A stretch of 64,000 bases of DNA from Marthasterias glacialis (Eukaryota > Echinodermata > Asteroidea > Forcipulatida > Asteriidae). Below are positions 14,201 through 26,200 of the stretch, piece after piece (within the stretch, counting starts at the first letter, position 1; every line of letters starts with the position of its first letter). A program made the translations under genes and the position numbers. The stretch spans positions 10,474,078 through 10,538,077 of the forward strand of contig OU452231.1 in NCBI GenBank assembly GCA_911728455.2, given 5' to 3'. Below the pieces are notes generated by a model. It was not told the origin of the DNA and made no database searches. It saw only the letters and a program-made list of their open reading frames with translations.

Positions 14201-17200
14201 TGAACAGCAAACTGAAACAGATGGTCGGGCAGTACCAGGCAGACTCCAGCCTGCCTATAAACCCACTCAGTCTGCAGCTGAACGGTGTGATCGACTCGGC
14301 AGTCATGGGAGGACCTGCAAAATATGAACAGGTACTTAATAACAATAACAGTAATAATACAGCATTTGTAAGGCCCACTTTCAGGGAAGAAAAAAAAAAC
14401 ATTAAAAGGAGCTGGTCATGAAAACAATGTTTTTTTTTCTTCAAATGGTGGGAATTGCAAGTGTGTTAAAATGTGTTTTCAGTTCATGCTGGAACAGAGG
14501 TATGTTGAGCATTTGTCTGTGGTTTTCATGTAGGTTTTCTTCGTAATTGAGGATGGTAGCTGTTCAATTTGTACCAATAAATGCTGCTGTATTTCTTGAT
14601 GATATTTTGTGTAAGGTGGTTTGATTCATGTTATGAGTGAAATTAAAAGTTCTAAGAATGTTTTGTTGTTTATACTGATCACCTGACACCTCAACACAAT
14701 AATCCTGACCTGGTGCTGTGCACATGAATTTTTAAGCGCTATGTCCGTTTGATTCTGCAGGCATTCTGTACTGATGCGTACGCCAGTAAACACCCAGAGA
14801 ATGCCATCCATATCGCCAGACTCAAGGAACTATTTGCCGAACAGGTAAGAAGTCCATGAACAATGATTGTTACAGCAAGCCATCGTGTGCCCAGAAGAAG
14901 GACGTAACAAAAGTGTAACTGGAAAAAGTTTTCCGCCATTCATAAGTCATTTTATAGGAAGGTTAGATACCGCAATATTTTTCTGGTAATATATTGGGAT
15001 GGTAAGTTTTTTGTACTGGCACAAGCTTAATTCCAAGCTAAGCAACACCATGAAATTGGACCTTGACGTTTCTTTCACTCGTGATCGTAAAAATGATGTG
15101 TTCTACCTTTAGATTCCACTGGTGGAGGTGGGTCTGATGATCCATCGGAACAAGATGAAAGAAGACCTTCGACCTTTCCAGCAGAAGATGGAGGAGATGT
15201 TTGTGAAGAGGAAGGAGCAGGTTGAAGAGCGCTACGGGAAGAAGGTAAGGACGAATGACCCACTGTCCTGTTGTCACATGTGGCTACTGTCTGGCCATCA
15301 TGGTCTGCCATGGTCAACAGGCATGAGATTTCTCAGGATTTTTCCTGATTTCAGGATTTACTCAAAATCTCCTTGAGCATTCAAATTTTCTTGAAAGAAG
15401 TGAAACAATCACCAAATGGAGAAAGAATTAATCCACATTGTGTCCAAACCCGTAGTTTTGTGTTTCTGGTGATGCACACAGCCTGTAAACCTTTTGAATT
15501 GTAATATCTGGGAGGTTCCGGGTCTAAGAATAAGGGGGGGGGAACCCAGACCTGCAAGCCATTTTCAGGAATGTTCACAAGTGGCAAATCTCATCCCTGG
15601 GTCAAATTGTGTGTAAAGATAAGGTGAGCGTGTCACTATACAGTATGATACATGGCTAAACTGGCCTCCAAAATGGCCCAACCAGAATTTGTAGTGGTGA
15701 TGTCGTCGGGTGAGTTGGGTCAACACAGACCAACCTCCTCAGCACTCCCTTGAAAAGAACATAGCACTCTTTAAGACTTGAAGTGGATTTTAAACAAAAT
15801 GTGGAACCCACGGGAAGGAATGGTGTTCAATATTGGCTTTTATCATGTAGCAAAAAGAAAATCTGCACGTCCACATCCTGCATTTAAGTATGAGTTCATG
15901 AATTGTCGGAGGTATTTTTGTGCTTAAAAGTGTTTTAGTGTAAAGTTTGGTTCTGAGGAGTGTAAAGAGCTCTCCTCAATAGTTTAAGGAGAGTTGTTTA
16001 TAGCTTTTCTTGTATTTCTTAAAATTAAAAACTGTTAATGATGACCTCAGACATCATCAATCTGCAAGTAAGCATTTAACAGATAAATTTGATATATCTT
16101 GAAAATGCTGTGCAAGATGCAACACGTGTCCAAATTTATGAAAGTGGATGAGAAACCCGTACTTACTGTTCAGATAAAATTTGATAGTTCTAAAATTTGT
16201 TTGTATTGTTGTTTTAATTTTGTAATGGTTTCTTCACTAACCCTCCATTTAGATTACTTGTGATTCGTGATTGAAAACATTTTATTGGCAAGACAGTTTT
16301 GAAATGAATTTGTAATTTTGGTATTTTCTCCTGTTGCTGAGACTACTTTTTAATAAGCCTTTCATAAATTGACAAGAATATCACCAAGTAGAGATGTTCA
16401 CTATCAGAAATCTTAATTTTTATTAGCTTGTTGAAGGGTTTGCCTTTACTCCGAATGACCGCATGATTCAGTCCTACGCGCGTCGTTTCTCCAGAGGGCG
16501 CTCTGATCGGCCGCTATCATCTGTGTCTAATTCATCCACGTCATCCGACACTCATGGATCCAGAAGCAGTATCGTCTCGAATCCTGACAATTTGTGAGTT
16601 TTGTTTTTATTCAATTCTTATTTTGACTTAACTTCATGGTTGATGGCTGGCCCTCTAAAAAGGTTTCTGGGAGACTACTGTCAAGACATTGGGATAATTT
16701 ACGTGATGCTTCGGTGGCAGCAGACTTACAGGCCTGGGATGGCCTCTGTTGCCCTGGTCTTGGCCTTGGTGCCCCTTCAAACGTTTCCCAAAGACTAAGA
16801 TTTTCCAATGGAAGTGCCCTTTGCAAACTGGAAACAGCTTGCCCTCGCCAAGATGAAATTCCAGGAATGGACTTAACGGGGAAATGTGCCCTTGCTCGGA
16901 ATTACGCAAACATGGGAAAAATTGCCAGATCTGTCTGCTGCCACCTAGCATCATAAAGTCACTCATTGTCATACTAATGTGGTGAAAGAACTGTAGTTGG
17001 TGTCAAAATTAAAATAACTATCATTGAAAATATTCTGATGATCCTTTCTGCTTACTCTATCAAGCACACAATTATTAATAATGTATGCTTTTGGGCTTGA
17101 AAGTTGAAACAGCTTTGCTTTCAGCACTAGTCTCGTAGTTTTACGGATGAACATTTATTTCAATGATGGGTGAGAGATGGGAAGGGGGAAGGGGAGAGCG

Positions 17201-20200
17201 GTAAACTGGTTATTCTGGATGATTAGTGAAAGCAAACTTGGCCTGTCAATTGACAAAGTAACAATTTGAAAAAGTGTGCAGAAGTACATGAGGGATAAAC
17301 AATGCAGTCTTGGGTTGATCTTAATATACATGTAATGATGTTATCTGGGTCATTGCTTGTATTTGCTGGGTGATTTTTGACAAAGCTTTTCTCCCAAGAT
17401 GAACAAAAAAAGAAGCTTGATGTTTTTTAAAAATTTTAATAGCAATATGATTGGAAGATGTCTTTAGCGTTAATCAAGGAGCCTTCATTGAAGTTGAGAA
17501 TTATTTTTTCGTCCACAAAAATTAGGAGTTACTTGCAATTAATGAGCTCAACAGTCACCCAGCACTTGAGTCTTAACCTAGCCACACCGAGGCGTATGAG
17601 CGATTCGTCAGTCTTTATCAAGGGGTAATATACTGAATATTGACTCTGAGAATGCCTTGCTATTGGCCCTCATACCTGTTGCATAGATACCATAGGGGGC
17701 AGTATAAGCATGTTGAATGTTATATTGGCCCCCCCCCCCCCCGAAAAAAAAATGGGTTGTGGAATGTCATGAAAATCAAGCTGCATTCACCCACGCCACC
17801 TGTAGAGCTTAGGTACTGGCACGGGCGAAATATCAACAAATATTGACCCCTTGAAAGCGGGCTGTTTGAATTCATTGTTTAATTACCGCATCCTTGCACC
17901 CTTTTTAGCACTCAGTGAAAGAAAAAATGGCCCGTCTAATGGGACAATGAAGTTTCATGTCTGCACTATATTTAGAACTGATGGATATGGGCGAATATCG
18001 TTAGTAATCCCACTAGCGGGAGTGGACGAAAAATGGCACTTCTGCATCCCATATGCCAAGAGGGACGAGTTGCATATGGGACGCAGACGTGCTGTTCTTT
18101 TCTACATTCCACTACAAATTTATCAACTCATTTATCCTCCAGCGAACTTGCAAACAAAGGAAAAATTAAAATGTATTGCAATTCTCTTCAGGTTTTAACC
18201 TTGGGTGTTTTAATTGATTCTGATGGTTTCCTTAAATTGATGAACAATAAGGTTAACAAAGTAGGAACATTTGAAAAACAGCTGAATCACAAGATGATTT
18301 TCACAATATTGTATTCTTGTAAAGTTTGTCTCGGGGGACAGCTGTGCTGATAAACATCAACAGCCAAAAACTTCTTCATTTTACAACCATCAAATGCATT
18401 GAAGTAAGCCTGTACGTGTGCATCTTCTATTCAACATGTGGGATGCATTATAGGATTTCGGAGTGGGATATAGGAATATGCCGCATCCCAATGAAGCGAC
18501 TTTGGCTATGGCTGTGGCTGTTGGCCACAAAGATCATGTTGAGGAATAGGACTACAGTGTTCTAGCCATAGCCACTGCCAAAGCCGTTAATTCGAAGGCA
18601 GTCACATAACCCATGGCTGTTAAGCAATCAGAAGTGAGAATTCTAGTTCGCTGGAGGATACAAACAAGTCTATGGAAAAGGTTATGTCTGAACCATAGAT
18701 TAATGCTTGTGGATGTGTAGGGTAGTTTAAATGAGTATTTGGCCCTGAAATGGGATCATGGGTTTGTGTGAAGCTTAAAATGTTCACCATTTGCATCATT
18801 TCAATATTATGTCATGGTTGGGGCATTATACAAAGCTAGTGGCACTGGAACGCAGTCAATAACATTCATGTTTAGTAGCATGTTGTATACATCTAGATAT
18901 GTCTACGGAACTCCAGGAGTGCCGTGCCTTTTATCCAGAAAACGAGTTTATCCTGCCAAGTCGACTTATTTTATGAAATGGGCTGACTTATCTTTATATT
19001 TTAAGATGACTTATTTCATTGTGTGTTAAAGTTGACTTGTCGTGATATTTAGCTCACCAAAATGATTGATTAAACCTAAGAAATCGACTTGTGGTAATTT
19101 CTTTTGCTAAGATGACTTACTGAACGGAATAAGTCGGCTTGCCATGATAATTTATTTTTGTCAAAACAACTTTATTTGATGGAATCTTGTCATAAACTCA
19201 CCAAGACGAATTACTGTAAAACTAAGAATTAGACTTCCCATCTCAGATTCTGTGAGTCGTCTTTTTGAGTGAAATTGTCACAGTTAGTCGACTTTTTGGG
19301 TTCAGAAAGTCGCCTTGTCAAGATATTTTGTCTCGCCAAGAACTGCTTACTGAAACTAAGAAGTTGACTTACCATCTTGGTTACAGGAAGTTGTCTTGTT
19401 GAGTTAAAATGTCAGGGTTAGTTGACTTCTTTGGTTCAGAAAGTCGTTTTGCGAGATGTATTATCAGGACATGTTGACATCTTGTTTCAGTAGTTCAGCT
19501 TGGCGAGATAAATTATCTTGTTATCTGGAGTAGTGGTACGGCAATTCTGGAGCTCCGTATACAGTCAGTGTTGATATCCATAACTAAAGTAACTGAAAAT
19601 GGGTTGGGAAGTCCAGCTCTGTTTTCACACAAGGGTGACATACCAAATTGACGCTAAAATTGGTTGGTAGGTCGCCACAGTGTAATTTTCCATACAAGTT
19701 TGCAACGGAAATGCTGTCATACCATCATGCATGGTGTCTTTCCCACCCCCATGCCTGCTCTATACGGGCATTTCCACTGTTACTCAAGTAACATTGACCG
19801 CACCAATCACAAAATATATAGATTGCTCAATGATTTTTTGAGAAGTAAGATTTTTAGATTTGTTAGTATCAGTAACAAATCTCTACATGTCGAGTTATGA
19901 AAATCGGTCGAAAAAAACCCAGATTTGTGCTTCCTGTGGTCAGTGGTATGAGAGTGGTTTATCAATTACCCATGAACATGAATGTGATTACGCGGAGTTG
20001 TGAAATAAGTGATGACGGCTATGCTACATTTGTGCACTCATTGATCTCATGTCAATCACCGTTAGATGCAATGTGGGGAAGGTAGATGTGGTGAGAGTCC
20101 TAGTTACTGCATCAGCTCTAGATTATGCAATGGTAGAGAGTCAACTTCTGAATTTATTCTTAATTGATTTTTAACACAACCTTTTCTTGTTACACAAAGC

Positions 20201-23200
20201 CTGGACTTTAACTCGGCGTTGAACCGACCCAAATCCAGTAATGTTGACATTTAACCTCACAACTAAACAAGCCTGGCTGTCAATTTTGTTTTTTTTGTTC
20301 CTCAAACAGTAACTCATTCTTAACCCTTCAGATATCATATTGGCCACCACAACATTTGGTGCTCGATATGTGGCATGGTGTACTCCTCCTCCCCCACCAT
20401 TGTGTCTTCCTTGTGTTCTTGTAATCTCACGAATTCTCCTGAAGATTTGAGGGGGGGGGGTACTTCTGTACAAGAGGGGAAGAGTGCTTTAGAATACAGG
20501 AACATTTTATTTATTTTATTTTATTTTATTTTATTTATTTTTTGGTGGGGGACTCCCTCTGCCACATATCGAGCATGGTGTACACCTAAAACGGCTTGCA
20601 CCATGGAAACATTCAACCCACTTTCACTCAACCGAAAAGGTCTAAGTAAAAGTCATGTCCTGAATTGACTCTTTCAACTGTTTCCCATGTTGAAGTGTGT
20701 CAACATTTTAAAAATTCAAAACCAAATTTATGTTTTGTCTTGTCTTTTTGGACATTTTTAATGGACACATTTGAGACAAAGATCAACAATATTAGCCGTT
20801 TCTGGGCATACGGTGATGATTATGCAGAAGTAAATGGTATCTGACAGTTAACTACTGCTTTATTGGTGTAGGTTTACATGTCTAAACATCAATCTAAAAG
20901 TTCAGCAACAGTAATGACCCAGGAAGATAAAAGGGATTTGATCTTGCTCAAATATTCCCAGCCCAGTGTAAGTTCAGAGCTACAGTCTGTGGTCTACAAG
21001 AGATTTCCTTGAACTTGTACTTTTTGTTAACTTGCTAGTACACATGTATTGTCCTACATGTATGTGACACATTCATGATTTAAATTTAAATCTAAATTTT
21101 TGAGTCGAATGGGCCAAAAATCAGACCTAGCAAGTCTTGTATTTTAAAATAATGAGGGAGAGAGACTCTTGGCACTCTTTTTTTTGCAGATATTTTAGAG
21201 AGGTACAAAATTGTGGTACTTTCAAATTTGCAAGTTTTGTAAATGCTATTTTTACACTGACACATAAAATGTGACATCCCCCCACCCCACAGGCCAGAAT
21301 CAGGCACTTTTTGGAAACAGTGGATTGGCATTAAAGTGAAAACAATCAAATCATCAGGGGTGGTTTGATGTATTAAATGTTCTATATGTTGAGAAATACT
21401 TACCTTATAGGCCCTAATTAGATGTCATTTGAAAGCCATCTCTTCTATTTGATGAGCAAATCAACCCCATTTTGAATTTGGTAGGAAGTGCTTGGTTTTG
21501 GCATGGAGCATTAAGTGTAAAGTTTTAAATCAGACATTACTCAGAGTCTGATTTATGCTGGAAATAATTATCGCTGTGTGGTAATTTTTTTATTTGTCTT
21601 ATTCATTGTTTTCTGTTTTACTTCACTTAAAGGAACTATACAGGATTGGTAAAAAATGCTGTTGTTTAGTTTTAGTCTGAAAGCTTACTGAAGGTAATAC
21701 TAGAACCAATTTTTCTGTGCAATATTTCCCTCTGAAATGCTGTCATATTTGAGAAAACTGTATTTGAAAACCTGAAAAAAATAACCGCAAAAGTTGATTT
21801 TTGTTGTAACAATCAAAATTAAGGACATTGTGTTTACATGCTGAAAAGTGTGCCTGTTTTTTCACTTTTTTCTCCTGACTCAGACGACGGATTGAGCCCA
21901 AACTGTATGTGTAAATATTGAATCAAACAAAGAAAGAATACTGCACTATCAGCGTTGCCAATCCTGTATGGTACCTTTAAAGAATGAATTACAGGAAATA
22001 AAAAAAAGATTGTTATAAATCAAGATGCATTGATTCTGATTCAACTCTCAGTCACCTTTAAGAACCCATGATCCAATCTGACAAAAATGAGACTGGCATC
22101 CCAGTCCTTTAGCTCTTACATCTTCCTATTTTGTATGTGTGTTCATAGTAGCCTCACCATCATATCTCATCTTTGCAGATTTGTCGCAAAGTCACAGAGG
22201 AAGTGACTGCTTTTTAAAAAGATGTTGAAGTGTCTTTTCAGTGTGATTGATTGTACTCAATTTAATCTGGGTAGCTGTTGCAGAGATTGCCTTCATCAGT
22301 GTCTAATTCTCTTTACATCGCTTCAAACCAAGCACAGATATGTTGTGATCGGAAAGAGCCAGCCTATTTTCCTCACAGTCTCACTTTGGTCAAATCACAT
22401 TTCTGTAGTAGACAGACATTAATGCAGTTTAATCAGCCTTCAGATGGTCGCCAATAGACTTTTATCATGCTGCAACCATCTTGGTCATGTGCCCTGTATC
22501 CAATACAGTAATGGATGCTGATGTTCGTTGTTCAAAAAGGAACCCCACTATTTGCCCTTCCAGCCTTGGTTTGGTTACATTGATTTGAATGGGAGAAAAA
22601 CAAGATGGCTGCACCATGATAAAGGTCTATTCCTTAGATTAAGACATGAGGCCTATTTCATAAGACAGACGTTTTCTGCTTACGTTGCGCCCATCACCAG
22701 AGTTTCTATTCCACAAACACTGCTAACCATAAACAAAGAGGCAAGCTGACTTGCCAGCGTTTCTTGTAAGCAGATAAGTGATGCAACAAAGCAAGTCCTT
22801 TGTCTATGCGCACACTCCCAGAGACTCTGCTTGAAAATTGTGAAATACTCTTATGCTTACACACATATTTCTGCTATATTGAGCCAAAAAATGTGCAAAC
22901 AGGTAAACCGTTTTTTATAAAACTGGATCCTGCTTACAGCAGTTTACTGACAGGTTACCAGCCAAAGATTCTTTGTAACTTCTAACTTTTGTTTAACAAA
23001 CTAGGATTGTTTTTGCTTAACAGCTCTATGAATTTGGTTCCTGCTTAGGAATATAACTCGACTTACAATAACTTTGAGTTGATGATTTTTTTTTGCCAAT
23101 TTCTACTGTCTCTTTTCGCAGAGGAGAGAGTAGAAGTTAATTGTATAATTTTCTCTGCAGCCTGACTCTCACACAATCTAGCCACTTTCGCCTGCATGTA

Positions 23201-26200
23201 AAATACCTGATTTTTGGGGGGTTATTTTACAAGCACCTTAAACAGGTGCTTGTGGGGAGAGGGAGGGTTGGGAGGGGGAGGATGGGATTGGACGGAGAGA
23301 AACAAAAATTCATGAGGAATGTGTTTCAACAGTTTTCCTCAAATTTATGTTTTTTTCATATCCAGTAGGCTCACACATCAAGCTGCATCACTCTTAAGAG
23401 AAATTAATCCACACAGCAAAAGTTCTTCCTTTCCATCTTTCCTAAATTCCTGAATTACCTGATGCTGTGTTTGTATTTCAGGCAAGGAACCCCGGGTGGG
23501 AAATCCTTGGGACAGCACAAGGATAAGGCCTCTGGTAGTCCAGCTAAACGTAACAGTAAGGACATGTCAACTGAGGACTCAGGTTCCAACGCTAGTACAC
23601 CGTCAAAGGAGACAGCAAAACCAATCATCCTTGATGAGAAGGTGAGGGGAAACATCAATGAGATTGTCGGATTTAAATTTTGTATTTTTCATACTCTCAT
23701 TACTATTGGAAAACATGACTATATCACATTAAAAAGAATAGACCGAACCATTAAGCCCAGCCTACTAATGTATTCACCAATCATAGCCTTGACAACACCA
23801 CTGAAAGTCTGACAAATGTCCGACACGTTAAAAATCCCTTAGAAAAGTAAACAAACTGCCACCATTGTTCTGACACACAACCGTACTTACTTTTGTTTAG
23901 CTTTAGTTTTTTCGTATTTCTGGTGGTGCAAATCCCACATTAGTGGTCCCTGTACAGTTGTGTACAAGTGGTTTAACAGTCTTCCTGTCTGCATTGTTCT
24001 TTGGACCCAATGCACTGCTCAAAATGCCACAAAACTAAATCTATACCCTTCAAAAAAACCATGTCTGTGTGTGTATCAACCGAACCACCGCTGCGATCCT
24101 GGCAAGAAAGTCACGCCATGTGCTGTTGCTAGGCAGTTGCTAAGGTAGGCGGGGCTTAATGGATCGGTCTATTATATGGTGTTTCTAACAGTATACTGTT
24201 TGTTGGGGTATGTTTATTTGCGAGGCAGTAATCAAGAAATGTTTGTTGTCCTACTATCAGATTGAAGTTTTCACTTACTCTGTATCTCTTGACAGATATC
24301 AAGCGCGAGACCGCTTCGTAAGGATATGAAAAAGGCCAATGCTTCTCCATTACCAAGACCTCTTAAGGCAATGTCAATGCATGTCCGTAAGTAACCATTA
24401 TGTAGGTCAACTAGATTTCATCTTTGTAATTTTGCAAGAATTAGGAAATACATTGATCAAGAGTCTTGTCACCATGTTGTTCTCTCTCTAGTCACTTCTC
24501 AATGGGAGACTTTTGAGAGGTTAGCAGGTGCCCCCCGTAAGCCGTCCTTTTCTAATGGTCTCAAAATAGAAAAGGACCGCTTACTGGGGCTCCCGCTAAT
24601 GTCTCAAAAGTTGTAACTCAGTTTTATATGGCATCACCAAAGAAAATCTTAGACGTTTCACTGGAATTCAATATCGGGCAGCTGAACTCGTGCTCACTGT
24701 GAACTGTAGGAGAGCTCACGGGCCACTTTTACTTGCAGAATAACATTGGTTGCCCATGGAGGAAGGCATCCAGTTTAACAATTTTGTTTTGTCTCCCATC
24801 TCCATTGTTCATCCTTTGCATCTTCTGACTGCTTTCTGCCTCTTTCTTTTCACTTCTTTTTGAATTGACTGCTTCTTTTACTCCAGTATACTTGTATGTT
24901 TGTGTTGTGTTGTCATTTAGTTTTTGAGATCGACTCTGCCGGGGTCGAACTGTGAGGTCATTGACAAATATTTTGAATGTTTTATACGTTTACCAAGTGC
25001 AGGAGTGACATTGTCCCACTTTACCTTGCAAATTTGTTTGAACTTCACCAACCCAACTGCCATGGTCTTCGTTCTTCCCATGATACAATTCGTCTCAACA
25101 TACCATAGATTACTCTATGGCAGAAGCGTGTTTTCACATGCGGCTGCTTCTCTCTGGCACAGTCTTCCCATTAACATTCGGGACTATTCTTCAGTAGTAA
25201 CTTTTCAAATAAAACTTATGATGTATCTTTTTACCAGTGCATAGTAGTTTTTATTTAGATGGTTTATTGCTCTTCTTGTAGTATGTAATTTGCTTTGATC
25301 AGTTTTGGAAAAGAGCAATACAAATGTCTTAGTATTGTTATAATATTATTTATTTCCAAACAAGACAATTTGGCCTAGCTTTTGGAAAAAAAAATCCTTT
25401 TAGTTATAAAATATTACCTGTGTGAACTTAATACTTTCACCTTCTCAATATTTCATAGCTGAATACATTTTATGGCGCCTGGGTTCGGACACCCGTTATT
25501 CACCTTTAATAAATTTGTATTAACTTAACTGCTTTTTTTTTCACTTCTTGGTAGCCATGACGACAAGCTCCCCAGAAGATGACCCAGACATACCTCCTAA
25601 GCTGCCACCAAAGCAAGCCTACAGCGACTACTCCAGCCTGCCGTTCCAAGACGGTGGACCTAACCCACTCCCTCCAAAAAAACTTAGCCTCCAGTTGGGT
25701 GCCTCGCCGTTCAGGGACAAGGTGAGGCAGGGGTTCTTCTTCAGTTTTATTTTTTAACCAGTTCCCGCCAGAAATCTTACATTTTTTTTCCCGTCCAGCC
25801 GGATGGGATTATTTTCTCAGAATACTTTTTCTTTGAGAGTACCGCTGGCACAAAGAAACCTTGACTTGATGAAAACCAAGAAACTTTGAAGCAATGTGAT
25901 CTAAGATTTCTCTTTCGAGAAAATGTCATATTCGCACACCATGAGTTGCAAAACCTCAGCCGTGTGCTACAGCCGAAGATTGGTCCTAAATCAGGAACCA
26001 AGGCTGGATGCTTAATTCATTCAAACTTACCTCCATTGAGGTGAAATACAATAAATACTAAATGGTGGAAGCCTCTCGATGTCTCATAATAGACCTTTAT
26101 CATGAAGCGGCCATCTTGATTTTCTCGCATTGAAACCAATGTAACCAATTCGAGGCTGGAAGGGCAAATAGTCTGGTTCCTTTTTGTACAATGAATATTA

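Noticed and set aside
16636..16956. 106-codon frame just after DOCK e20, possible extended exon
   Set aside because: It is in repeat family Q, in a different frame from the DOCK reading, and e20 joins e21 in phase without it.
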